From GCA-2693325 sp036343635 (GTDB lineage Bacteria; Latescibacterota; UBA2968; UBA8231): a stretch of DNA of 64,000 nt. Of the stretch, positions 55,164 through 63,466 are shown piece after piece. The stretch lies in assembly GCA_036343635.1 (NCBI GenBank), contig JAYYVF010000020.1:39965-103964 (forward strand), given 5' to 3'. Below the pieces are notes generated by a model, which did no database searches, was not told the origin of the DNA, and saw only the letters and a list, made by a program, of their open reading frames with translations. Made by a program: the position numbers and the translations under genes. Numbering within the stretch: position 1 is the first letter of the stretch; every line of letters begins with the position of its first letter.

Positions 55164-55253
55164 TAAGACATATACTCCTTGTTAGTTGAAAAATTTATCA
55201 TACCGCAAACCAGCGTCTAAAGACTAGACCATCTTTTCTTTACTAAGAATAAT

Positions 55254-56582
55254 TCAGTCAAATGTCGTAATCCAATCGTCTTTTGCGTAACGAGGCCAGA
55301 GCGTCACCAAACGCCCAACCATAAGGCCACTATATGCAAGCCAAATCCCTTCAATCCCCCACCCAAGAAAATGAAAAAACAAAACTGCTAATGGGGAAAA
55401 AAAGATGAATACCGATATTAACATTGCACGAAACATATACCTAATATCATTCGCTCCAATAAAAATCCCGTCAAGCACAAAGACAATAGCATTTAACGGC
55501 TGAATGGGGGCAACTATCCACCAAAGCGACCCCACGACGATAGCCACCTTTGAATGAACAGTAAACAAGCCGGCTAATAGATCCAGCCACACTAAAAATA
55601 CAAAACCGAACAAGCTCCCCACGGCAATCCCCCAACGTATGACGCGGCTCGCCATCATCCGAGTTTCTTTGTAACGACGGTCACCTATCAAATTACCTAC
55701 GAGTGTTTCTGCCGAATGAGCAAACCCATCCACCGCAAAACTGCTCAGACCCCACAATTGCCAGACCACTGCGTTAGCAGCCAACGGTATCTCTCCCAGC
55801 CGAGACACCATCGCCAACGTGGAAAACTGAACAAATTGAAGACAAAGCGTACGACCAAATAGGTTCGAATTAGTTCGAATTATCAGTAGAACTTCTTTCT
55901 GATCCCAGAACCCACTCAGCGTTTCACGCCAGTAAGGTCGATATTTTAGAAACGCGATAATTGATGCTATAATAAAAGCGGTTACATTACCAATCACCGA
56001 AGCCCAACCAGCTCCAATTACACCCAATTCAGGAGCACCCCAATGCCCATAAATTAACACATAATCACCTAAGATATTTACAAGGTTGGCAATTATGGCA
56101 ATCCACAAAGGAGCAATAGGGTTTGCAGTACCAAGAAAAAACCCATTCATTGCCAACAGGATTAAAACAATAGGCAATTCTAATATCCTAACCGAGAGAT
56201 ATTCCTGTCCAATGCGTTGAACTTCAGAGCTGCCTCCTGCAATTTTAAAACCCATAGGAGCCCAAGTCTCTCCTAGGGCTGACATAATAATACCAATGAT
56301 GGAAGCAATTAATAATGACCGGAAAAATGTGTGTGCACAGGCCTTCCGGTTATTGGCTCCGTAATACTGAGCAACAATCGAAGTCGTTCCCATCCTCAAA
56401 AATCCTGCGCTCCAATACAACACACTAAATAAAACACCGGATGTAGAAACGGCTCCCATTGAAGCAACTTCGGGCAAATGACCAATCATCGCCGTATCTA
56501 CCAACCCCATTAATGGAGCAGAAATGGCAGTCAAAACACTGGGAATTGCTAATCTTAAGATTGAACGGTCAAGTTTATTCAA
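55254..56582 (-). CDS. MATE-family multidrug/metabolite efflux protein
   Basis: 442 residues, about 12 membrane helices in two halves. SVLTAISAPLMGLVDTAMIGHL, the first-helix motif of MATE (DinF-like) proteins, begins it; NANGMALA-like repeats such as IANLVNILGDYVLIYG follow. Exports drugs or metabolites using ion gradients. The start is TTG at 56582, inside the end of the alkyltransferase-like gene, with GAGG close upstream. No regulator is nearby. Confidence 0.88.
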   Translation of the reverse strand: MNKLDRSILRLAIPSVLTAISAPLMGLVDTAMIGHLPEVASMGAVSTSGVLFSVLYWSAGFLRMGTTSIVAQYYGANNRKACAHTFFRSLLIASIIGIIMSALGETWAPMGFKIAGGSSEVQRIGQEYLSVRILELPIVLILLAMNGFFLGTANPIAPLWIAIIANLVNILGDYVLIYGHWGAPELGVIGAGWASVIGNVTAFIIASIIAFLKYRPYWRETLSGFWDQKEVLLIIRTNSNLFGRTLCLQFVQFSTLAMVSRLGEIPLAANAVVWQLWGLSSFAVDGFAHSAETLVGNLIGDRRYKETRMMASRVIRWGIAVGSLFGFVFLVWLDLLAGLFTVHSKVAIVVGSLWWIVAPIQPLNAIVFVLDGIFIGANDIRYMFRAMLISVFIFFSPLAVLFFHFLGWGIEGIWLAYSGLMVGRLVTLWPRYAKDDWITTFD

Positions 56583-56931
56583 TTTCCTCTAAATCATCTT
56601 TCCAACAATAAATCGATAAATCGATTCTCCCGTTCAAAAATTTCACACCCTCTGCTTCAAGAAGCTCTTGCTGAAAACGGTGAGATCCACCATCTGCACG
56701 CGGCGAAATCTTACCCTTAGAATTAACAACACGGTGCCACGGGAGTTGTGAATCCTGAGACAAACCACCGAGAACCCAACCTACAAATCGGGCACTCCCT
56801 GGAAAACCCGATAAAGATGCGACACAACCGTAAGTCGAAACAAAGCCGTATGGAATGCGTCCTACAACATCCACGATAGCCCGTTTTTTTAGAAAGTTAG
56901 CACTTAGCTTTTTCACTTTCGTCCCGGCCAT
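56575..56931 (-). CDS. alkyltransferase-like protein (ATL, MGMT C-terminal domain)
   Basis: 118 residues. GRIPYGFVSTYGCVASLSGF is the DNA-binding start of the MGMT fold, and the active-site box reads PWHRVV where true methyltransferases have PCHRV, so the acceptor cysteine is Trp. Such ATL proteins bind O6-alkylguanine and hand it to nucleotide excision repair. ATG 56931 is one codon after an in-frame TTG. Overlaps the small upstream gene by about 34 bases and MATE by eight. Confidence 0.88.
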   Translation of the reverse strand: MAGTKVKKLSANFLKKRAIVDVVGRIPYGFVSTYGCVASLSGFPGSARFVGWVLGGLSQDSQLPWHRVVNSKGKISPRADGGSHRFQQELLEAEGVKFLNGRIDLSIYCWKDDLEEIE

Positions 56932-57130
56932 CAATAAAATCTAAAGCCTTCTGGTAACTACGCCGCTCAAGATAATGACGAAGCATAGGAGGAGCTTCAG
57001 GAATAGCTTCGCGACTCAACCGGTCGACCTCCAATACAGATTCGGCCACGTTATTTCCACTGTTAGAAATTGAAGTAAACATATTCAAAAGTGCTTTACG
57101 TAATTTTTCATATCCTTGATGTTCTATCAT
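56897..57130 (-). CDS. small hypothetical protein
   Basis: 77 residues, acidic-basic mix with helices (LRKALLNMFTSISNSGNN, EVDRLSREAIPEAPPMLRHYLERRSYQKALDFIDGR). I do not recognise the family. The ATG overlaps the stop of the bicupin gene as TAATG, and its end overlaps the ATL gene. Tight coupling suggests it is real and translated. Confidence 0.65.
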   Translation of the reverse strand: MIEHQGYEKLRKALLNMFTSISNSGNNVAESVLEVDRLSREAIPEAPPMLRHYLERRSYQKALDFIDGRDESEKAKC

Positions 57131-57870
57131 TACAACCGTTCCTCTCCACTGATAACCAGATAAACCAACCAAACTTCGCCCGAATTTTCAATATCACACG
57201 TATAACCTGGAGGAATATGAATCATATCCCCTTCTGAAATCTTTTGATCGCCATCCCCATCAACTATGGACCCCGAGCCCTCAATGATGTACAATATTTC
57301 CTCGCCGTCACGGCTACGGTTTTGGACCTTACCAAAAGGTTGTACTGCCTCCCGTGAAATACCATGCAAAGACCGTAAAATACCAACTTCACAGTTAGAT
57401 TCAGCACGTCCCATCTGTAACCATGTTACACTTCCATTACCTTCCGTGAATGGTTCAACATTTCGCCAGTTACTAATTGCAAATTCTCCCCCGGGCCCCT
57501 CGACTGACTGACTGATAACGTGATGTATTAACCAATCATCATTAGAATCATTAAACATCTGATGATTAACGCCGGCAGGTAGATATACTGCATCTCCCCC
57601 ACTCACCGGGTAACGCTTGTCACCACAGAGCACCTCACCCATCCCGGATAAAATATAGTAGACCTGTTCCAGCGTTTCGTGTTTGTGAAAATCAGACGTT
57701 TTTCTTCCTTGAAGTGCGTGTCGGGCAAATCCACCAAGTACTTTCAGCCTATTTCTCGGATCAGGATCATCTTCAAACCCCGAATCTACTTCCCTCAGGC
57801 CGCCCCAATGAACTGCACTCAAATGTGCTATTTTAGGCTGAACATCACGCCAATTAATAACGAAAGCCAT
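57130..57870 (-). CDS. bicupin protein
   Basis: 246 residues with two cupin barrels. The first has FHKHETLEQVYYILSGMGEVL and LPAGVNHQMFND; the second has NRSRDGEEILYIIEGSGSIV and IPPGYTCDIEN, in which some metal histidines are replaced. The first barrel probably binds metal and substrate; the second may be structural. Start supported by GAAGGGAAA upstream. It follows the beta-propeller gene across a 129-base gap containing a TAAAC repeat array and is coupled to the small gene after it. Confidence 0.82.
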   Translation of the reverse strand: MAFVINWRDVQPKIAHLSAVHWGGLREVDSGFEDDPDPRNRLKVLGGFARHALQGRKTSDFHKHETLEQVYYILSGMGEVLCGDKRYPVSGGDAVYLPAGVNHQMFNDSNDDWLIHHVISQSVEGPGGEFAISNWRNVEPFTEGNGSVTWLQMGRAESNCEVGILRSLHGISREAVQPFGKVQNRSRDGEEILYIIEGSGSIVDGDGDQKISEGDMIHIPPGYTCDIENSGEVWLVYLVISGEERL

Positions 57871-57889
57871 TGTCTTTTTCCCTTCATTA

Positions 57890-57945
57890 TTTAGTTGTTT
57901 AATTGCTAAACTAAACGCAGGCTAAACCCGGTTAACTAAACATGT
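57890..57945. promoter_or_regulatory. candidate operator: inverted repeat and TAAAC array
   Basis: TTTAGTT (57890-57896) and AACTAAA (57909-57915) form an inverted repeat. TAAAC occurs at 57907-57911, 57912-57916, 57923-57927 and 57937-57941. Placed 20-75 bases upstream of the bicupin ATG, this cluster could be a regulator binding region. No regulator gene is adjacent. Confidence 0.35.
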
Positions 57946-57999
57946 ATCTAAAAAATATTTAAAGGACGATGATTCTTCTTTTGATCTTAGTTAAAAAGT

Positions 58000-59505
58000 T
58001 TAGATATATGTAAGATTTAAACCAAAAACTGTCGCATTATCCATATGAATTCGCAAAATGAATTCTCCTGCGTCCAAGTCTTCAATGCGTTTATCATACC
58101 ATTTGATAGAATGCTCTAACGAATCTCCAACTATTGGCACGGCATCCTCTAAAGTAAAACCTCTAATTCTCATTCCAAACCGAGTCATAATCTCGACTCG
58201 GACATTCCCCTTACCAGTGTCGGCATTAAGCGATAATGAAGAAACATTAGAAAAATTGATCGGTTTGAGTGTTATTTGCCCTATCTTCTTTAACGGCGCT
58301 CTTAATGTAGTCTGGCTGCTCTCATCGACTGGAGATATACCGGCGAAGCGACCCCTCGGTATTGAGGCCATCCCAACACCACTAACAAGATTGGCATCAT
58401 CTGAGCCCGTAGCACCTTGATCATAGCCTCCGTAATAAAAACGAATCTCTTTATCAAGTATTACCGGTGAAGCATTTGTAAGAATGCTCCCAGCATCAAA
58501 TGCATGCAACTCAGAATTTCTCGGAAGAAAAAATTGGTCCCGAAAAGGACGACGAAAGTTTATACCATCATGACTTACGGCAAGCTCTATGTCAATTACG
58601 CCTCCTCTCGTCGACCGATCCAATAATTGATTAAGACAGAAATACATTCCATCGCAATAAAAAACGGGAGCAGAATGAAATTCGAGATGTTCAGGATCTG
58701 AATCTTCGGGAACCATTAACAGATTCGGCTGAGACCAATCTAGGAAATTCCTACTTTCTGTTCGAGCCATACCATGCTTCCATGCCATTCTACCGTCGGG
58801 ACCATCAATCCAGCTTTTTCCATACCATGCCCATAGCTTTCGCAATGGATCCCAAAAAATATCAACGGCATCCGACATAGATAGCGGAACCCTATAATCA
58901 AGAACATTCTCCAACTCGCCTGTAATAGGTACATCTTCGCCATGTTCACAATAACTAGCCTGCAAACGCGGTCCCTCCGAGTATTTTGACCAATGAATTC
59001 CATCGTGAGAAAAAGCAACAGCTAAACCTGGTCGCTCTACGCCAGACGAATCAGCAGTAAAATCAAAAAAACCCATCTTATAGCGCCGTCTATAGTCTGG
59101 TTCATCAGGATCTATAACAACCGAATTACCATAACGTATCGAATGACCACCACTCCCAACCATCACTATATTAGTCTCCCCTGCTCCCTCAAAGGCAAAC
59201 AAATTGAGCATGGGTTTCTTCCACTCATACCCATCGCTACTCTCTGCATAACAAACCAGCGTGTCCGGCGTTTCCGATTCTTTTGAAACGTTGGCATATG
59301 CCTGATACCACATTTGATATTGGCCTAAATCTGGATTGTGATATACGCTCGTCCACCCTATAGCAACTTCCCAAGGAAGAGTTGGCCATACAATCGGATT
59401 ATGTGCAAATCTAGTTGCCGGGCACAAAGATCTTCGTGTACCGCTTCGATAAAGAATATGCTCATCATCAACAAACATTATTTTTGAGGGCTTACGAGAG
59501 TTCAT
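58000..59505 (-). CDS. five-bladed beta-propeller glycoside-hydrolase-like protein (GH43/32-like fold)
   Basis: 501 residues without signal peptide. Propeller strands recur as GWTSVYHNPDLGQYQMWYQAY, VCYAESSDGYEWKKP, VAFSHDGIHWSKY, VDIFWDPLRKLWAWYGK and ELAVSHDGINFRRPF. The SxDGxxW strands are the pattern of GH43, GH32 and related propeller enzymes. Aspartate and glutamate residues in the blades could be catalytic, but none is assignable with confidence. A C-terminal jelly-roll-like part (about residues 410-501) may bind sugar. No membrane or lipid anchor is seen. It precedes the bicupin gene. Confidence 0.75.
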   Translation of the reverse strand: MNSRKPSKIMFVDDEHILYRSGTRRSLCPATRFAHNPIVWPTLPWEVAIGWTSVYHNPDLGQYQMWYQAYANVSKESETPDTLVCYAESSDGYEWKKPMLNLFAFEGAGETNIVMVGSGGHSIRYGNSVVIDPDEPDYRRRYKMGFFDFTADSSGVERPGLAVAFSHDGIHWSKYSEGPRLQASYCEHGEDVPITGELENVLDYRVPLSMSDAVDIFWDPLRKLWAWYGKSWIDGPDGRMAWKHGMARTESRNFLDWSQPNLLMVPEDSDPEHLEFHSAPVFYCDGMYFCLNQLLDRSTRGGVIDIELAVSHDGINFRRPFRDQFFLPRNSELHAFDAGSILTNASPVILDKEIRFYYGGYDQGATGSDDANLVSGVGMASIPRGRFAGISPVDESSQTTLRAPLKKIGQITLKPINFSNVSSLSLNADTGKGNVRVEIMTRFGMRIRGFTLEDAVPIVGDSLEHSIKWYDKRIEDLDAGEFILRIHMDNATVFGLNLTYI

Positions 59506-59536
59506 ATGAAGTTTCTTTTTGCTTACTTGAAATTAT

Positions 59537-59947
59537 CTAAATGTCCGTTTTAAAAAGGTTTTGTAGTTTGATGACCGTTGGAACATCCCACATACCAATA
59601 AACCAGCCATAAGCAAACAGTAACAATAAACCGTTTAGCCAACATCCAACAAAGGCACTACGTACAAAACATCTAAACTGTGAAATTCCTCTAAACACTG
59701 ACCTTGAACAATACCCAAATCCTATTAACGCAGGCACTACACAATAAAATGATTGCATGACCAACATAATCCCAAAAGACAAAACACCTAAAAATAATCC
59801 ATAATAAGCTCCAGAAGAGGGTCCTATGATTTTTCGTCCAGTTGATAGGGGATAACCATTATCTGATTTTCCCTCTATAGCGCGCGCAAACCATCTCCAC
59901 AAAAATAAAACAGTGAGAAAGGAAACTAACAACGCAAGAAATCCCAT
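59537..59947 (-). CDS. small membrane protein
   Basis: 136 residues with about three or four membrane helices (LALLVSFLTVLFLW, GLFLGVLSFGIMLVMQSF, FVGCWLNGLLLLFAYGWF). No family recognised. It precedes the propeller gene by 31 bases on the same strand and may be co-transcribed. Confidence 0.6.
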   Translation of the reverse strand: MGFLALLVSFLTVLFLWRWFARAIEGKSDNGYPLSTGRKIIGPSSGAYYGLFLGVLSFGIMLVMQSFYCVVPALIGFGYCSRSVFRGISQFRCFVRSAFVGCWLNGLLLLFAYGWFIGMWDVPTVIKLQNLFKTDI

Positions 59948-59988
59948 TTGAATACCTTTTCAAGATTAATTCACACGACCTTAAAAAC

Positions 59989-60036
59989 AGGTCTTCTTGT
60001 CTGGCTAAATTAGAGGACTTAGGTTATAGAAGACCT
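59989..60036. promoter_or_regulatory. widely spaced inverted repeat in a divergent promoter region
   Basis: AGGTCTTC and GAAGACCT are perfect eight-base complements separated by 32 bases, between the divergent small membrane protein and dehydrogenase genes. It could be a regulator site. The surrounding 158-base gap has no other clear motif. Confidence 0.3.
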
Positions 60037-60111
60037 AAAACAATGTAATCAAGTTAACCGCCATCAAAAACATCAACAAAACAACCTTTCATTTTTCAAG
60101 GAGGCATGTAC

Positions 60112-61044
60112 ATGGCAAAAAAAGCTTTAGCCGCAAAGAAAAAGCCCCTTTCCATAGGATTCGTGGGTACGGGGCGAATGGGAGCCAATATGGCTCGCAA
60201 TCTTAAAGAAAAAGGTTTCACAGTAAGCACCGTATTTGATGCCAGGGAAAATATTGCTAAAAAACTTGCGAAGGAAATAGGTTGTAGTGCTTCAAAGAAT
60301 CTAACAGAAGTCACGGCATCTTCAGATGTTGTCATTACCGTTGTAACCGACGATAAATCAATGCTCAATGTCTATAAGCGTAGAGGAGATTCTCTCCTAG
60401 TAAATGCAAAAAAGACAATCTTCATAAATTGTGCAACCATTTCACCGGCAACGCATATAGAAATAGAAAGACGCGCCGAATCTGTTGGCGCAAAAACACT
60501 TGAAGGCTGTATGGCCTCGAGTATTGATCAAGCCAGAAATGGAACTCTTTATTTGATGTGCGGAGGGAAGCGTAGCGTTTTTAATAATGTAAAACCTATA
60601 CTAGATGCCCTAAGCGTTGATCTACGCTATATCGGAACTGCGGGTAAAGCAGCCCAAGTTAAGGCCCTTGTAAATATGGTTATGAATATTAATACGGCGG
60701 GTTTAGCTGAAGGGCTGGGGTTAGGAAAAGCCTTAGGATTGGATTTGAAAGTTCTGATGGAAGTATTTTCACAGACGGGAGCAAATTCTCGCGTACTCGA
60801 AACAGATGGTACAGATATGATTATACGAGACCACGAGTGCTATTTTTCAGCAGACCATGCAGCAAAAGATTCTGGGATTGCCTTAAAAATGGCATCGGGA
60901 ACGGGGGTTAATTTACCCATGGCCAAAGCGTCCCGTAATCAATTTGCTCGTATGGGAAATTTGGGATTAGGTGACCTCGACAAATCCGGAGTTGCCGAAT
61001 TAACTTTCCCTGGAAGAAAAGGTTCGAAAGCTAGGAAAAAATAA
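60112..61044 (+). CDS. 3-hydroxyisobutyrate dehydrogenase-family reductase
   Basis: 310 residues of the beta-hydroxyacid dehydrogenase family. A basic N-terminal stretch (AKKALAAKKK) precedes the Rossmann motif IGFVGTGRMGANMARNL. Substrate-binding motif appears as EGCMASSIDQARNGTLYLMCGG, and the catalytic lysine in GTAGKAAQVKALVNMVMN. Acts on 3-hydroxyisobutyrate, tartronate semialdehyde or a related hydroxyacid. ATG 60112 sits eight bases after AAGGAGG; ATG 60106 is too close. The C-terminus is also basic (PGRKGSKARKK). Confidence 0.88.
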   Translation: MAKKALAAKKKPLSIGFVGTGRMGANMARNLKEKGFTVSTVFDARENIAKKLAKEIGCSASKNLTEVTASSDVVITVVTDDKSMLNVYKRRGDSLLVNAKKTIFINCATISPATHIEIERRAESVGAKTLEGCMASSIDQARNGTLYLMCGGKRSVFNNVKPILDALSVDLRYIGTAGKAAQVKALVNMVMNINTAGLAEGLGLGKALGLDLKVLMEVFSQTGANSRVLETDGTDMIIRDHECYFSADHAAKDSGIALKMASGTGVNLPMAKASRNQFARMGNLGLGDLDKSGVAELTFPGRKGSKARKK

Positions 61045-61050
61045 CAATTT

Positions 61051-61089
61051 TTGAGTGGATGGATTCAACAATTGGCTCCATCCACTCAA
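61051..61089. terminator. bidirectional terminator between convergent genes
   Basis: Perfect 12-base stem TTGAGTGGATGG / CCATCCACTCAA with a 15-base loop, A/T-rich on both sides (CAATTTT before, TTTTAC after). Ends the dehydrogenase gene on plus and the MFS gene on minus. Confidence 0.88.
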
Positions 61090-61096
61090 TTTTACT

Positions 61097-62317
61097 CTAT
61101 TCGCTGTCCTCTCCAATATTTAGTTCGGACATCGCATAGAAAGCCCAAACTGCCACACATGAAAATAGAGCCGCCGTTACATAGAATGCTACCTGAAAAC
61201 CAAACTGCGAACCTACAAATGCACCGACAGACGGTCCCAACGCCCATCCAAACGCTCCTGCACTCGTAAGAATGCCAAAAGCCTTTCCTCGGTCTGTTTC
61301 TGAGATTACATAAGTTATAATCGTATTTGCTACAGGACGTACGGCCCCCGTGGTAAACCCACCAAGCACATAAAGAACAGCAAAAACAAAAACCGAGGTT
61401 GCGCTCCCCTGAAGAACCAACAAAATGGCTGTGGAAATAAGCCCGAAAAACAAAAGCCTTCTGAGACCAATTCTCAGCGTCCAATTCCCTATAACTGCTG
61501 CGGAAACTGCACCGGTTAGACTCATAAGTGAAAAAACAAATCCTGCCTCTGAAAGGATATCAGCCCTTCCGCTCAGATACTGGAGAAAAAGAGGGACAAC
61601 GGGCATAATAACTCCGTATGCAAATTGAATCAAAACAACAATAACTAAAGTGATTACAAACGGTCTTAGCCCCAATAATCGCCAACCATCAATAAAGAAC
61701 TCTTTTATATAATTTTGTCCAATATCATTTTTTGCTTCTATTTTACGAAAATCTTCACTAACCAAAAATTGCACAGCTATTCCTGCAAAAATAACCATGC
61801 TCCCCGAAGCTATAAAACATGCTTTATAACCATAAATTTCAATAAAAGGTCCCCCCATTAATGGACCTAGTGCGGCACCTAAAAGGAACGCACCCTGCAT
61901 CATTCCCATAGCGAATCCCAAATGTGATTTGGGAGTAGTTGTGGAAACCATTGTAATGCAAGCAGTCACAGTGCCTGCCAAGGCTCCCTGTAGGGTTCTT
62001 GCAATTAGCAATTCGAAAACACTTCCGGCATATGCCATAAAAAAAACCGTTATCCCACCACCGACCATTGATCGCACGACCATTGATTTTCGCCCAAATC
62101 TATCAGCAACTGCACCCCATATGGGTGAGGAAATTGCCATAGCAAAACCTGCTACAGATCCTAGATAGCCTGCCCATAACAAAGCCTCATCCAAATCTTC
62201 TACATCAAACTCTTGAACGTAGTAGGCCAGAAAGGGTTGGACAGCATGGAAACCAATGACTGCAAACAATTGGGCCGTCCATAGCGTATAAAAGTTTCTT
62301 TTCCAGGGAATATCCAT
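61097..62317 (-). CDS. major facilitator superfamily transporter
   Basis: 406 residues, 12 membrane helices. The MFS loop 2-3 motif reads GAVADRFGRKSMVVRSM (about residue 66). The chain starts PWKRNFYTLWTAQLFAVIGFHAVQPF, which resembles YfmO/TetA-type drug:H+ antiporters. The ATG (62315-62317) lies inside one arm of a perfect 29-bp inverted repeat and has no Shine-Dalgarno, which is odd. No alternative in-frame start with better context is seen. It follows the DUF4380-like gene on the minus strand. Confidence 0.85.
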   Translation of the reverse strand: MDIPWKRNFYTLWTAQLFAVIGFHAVQPFLAYYVQEFDVEDLDEALLWAGYLGSVAGFAMAISSPIWGAVADRFGRKSMVVRSMVGGGITVFFMAYAGSVFELLIARTLQGALAGTVTACITMVSTTTPKSHLGFAMGMMQGAFLLGAALGPLMGGPFIEIYGYKACFIASGSMVIFAGIAVQFLVSEDFRKIEAKNDIGQNYIKEFFIDGWRLLGLRPFVITLVIVVLIQFAYGVIMPVVPLFLQYLSGRADILSEAGFVFSLMSLTGAVSAAVIGNWTLRIGLRRLLFFGLISTAILLVLQGSATSVFVFAVLYVLGGFTTGAVRPVANTIITYVISETDRGKAFGILTSAGAFGWALGPSVGAFVGSQFGFQVAFYVTAALFSCVAVWAFYAMSELNIGEDSE

Positions 62318-62377
62318 AAAATAAAATAACGGCGTTTGGCATCAATAAGCCAAACGCCGTTATTTTATTTTATGGAT
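62312..62377. repeat. perfect 29-bp inverted repeat overlapping the MFS start
   Basis: Arms 62312-62340 and 62349-62377 are perfect reverse complements, with an eight-base loop ATCAATAA. Both arms hold ACGGCGTTTGGC-type GC cores and AT-rich outer ends, so on either strand the hairpin is followed by an A/T tract and can work as a terminator for the DUF4380-like gene. The MFS ATG is within the outer part of the left arm. Confidence 0.9.
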
Positions 62378-62399
62378 TATGTATATAGTAAAATCTTGG

Positions 62400-63455
62400 T
62401 TACTTGGACTGCAACCATTCTAACGTTGCAGCTCTCCTCAATTCCGTTGTATTTGCTGACGCAGGAAGTTGTTTTAATTCCCATGCAATCGGATGCTCCA
62501 AAGTTTCACCAATTTCCAAATAAACCCAGGGACTTAGCAATTCAAGCTCCGTATAATCAGGGCATGTATATACTTCAGCACTCAACCCACCATCAGGATA
62601 GCGTTGTGTTCCATCCCTACGAAAAAACTCTGCCATAGCAACGTCACCCACAATCCCAGCTAACCATAAATCTGAATCGGCACCGGTTTTTTGTGGCTTT
62701 TCTAAGTCAGGAACAAAAATTCCAATATCTCCTTCAACCGAAAAATTAGAGGCTGCTGCACTCTCTTCCCAGGTAAATGGAAAATAACGAGCCACAAAGT
62801 GACTATGAGGATTTAATGGATATAGAGTCTGTTCAGGTTGGCGAATTTGCGTAACATTCCAAATTGTATAACGTAAAGGCTCTAACTCTGTATTTGCCGC
62901 CAGAGCTAACTTTGTGACTTTCTGACCAATTTCTAAACGTGATCCCGTTTCTGATAAACGAATCGTTCGTATACTCTGTGCCCCATTATAATTACTCAGC
63001 GGACTTGTGATTTGTACTCCATCATCTAAAAGACTGTAGCTATGCGTACCACCATCAAATGCAGGGTCGGGCGGCCAAGAAAAACCATTTATTTTTTCAA
63101 ATTCACTTTGCTCGTTGGGCCAGACTTTATCTCCACCAAAATTGGTCCATGCGAATGCCCCCTCCTCATCGCGATTTGGTTCTCCATTCGGCAATGTCTG
63201 CCCGTGGAATTCCTTGTCTGACCAAAGAATATTCTCAGAATTAACGAAACCGTAATGCATGATTCGCCCAATCTGTGGTACAACGACTACTTTAACGTCA
63301 CCGTTACTTATTTGTATCGAATCGTCCCATCCAAGATAATCAACTAATTCGACGACAACCTTAGAATTGGACTCTGTCTCATGTTCGGTATGTACCTGAG
63401 CACAGCCCAATAAACCCACAATTAAAATTAAACTCCTATCAATAATTTTCTGCAC
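62400..63455 (-). CDS. DUF4380-like lipoprotein
   Basis: 351 residues. Signal peptide with lipobox LLGCAQ (Cys about residue 18). The mature part is a beta-sandwich with IGRIMHYGFVNSENILWSD, AFAWTNFGGDKVWPNEQ and PHSHFVARYFPFTW, the pattern of DUF4380/galactose-mutarotase-like proteins, which bind sugars but whose enzyme activity is unproven. It follows the truncated sugar kinase by 11 bases, linking it to carbohydrate use. ATG 63455 has no strong Shine-Dalgarno visible. Confidence 0.75.
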   Translation of the reverse strand: MQKIIDRSLILIVGLLGCAQVHTEHETESNSKVVVELVDYLGWDDSIQISNGDVKVVVVPQIGRIMHYGFVNSENILWSDKEFHGQTLPNGEPNRDEEGAFAWTNFGGDKVWPNEQSEFEKINGFSWPPDPAFDGGTHSYSLLDDGVQITSPLSNYNGAQSIRTIRLSETGSRLEIGQKVTKLALAANTELEPLRYTIWNVTQIRQPEQTLYPLNPHSHFVARYFPFTWEESAAASNFSVEGDIGIFVPDLEKPQKTGADSDLWLAGIVGDVAMAEFFRRDGTQRYPDGGLSAEVYTCPDYTELELLSPWVYLEIGETLEHPIAWELKQLPASANTTELRRAATLEWLQSK

Positions 63456-63466
63456 ATTAATTCTCC

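Noticed and set aside
62336..62638. 100-codon plus-strand frame beginning in the palindrome
   Set aside because: Antisense to the DUF4380-like gene, no ribosome binding site; chance frame.
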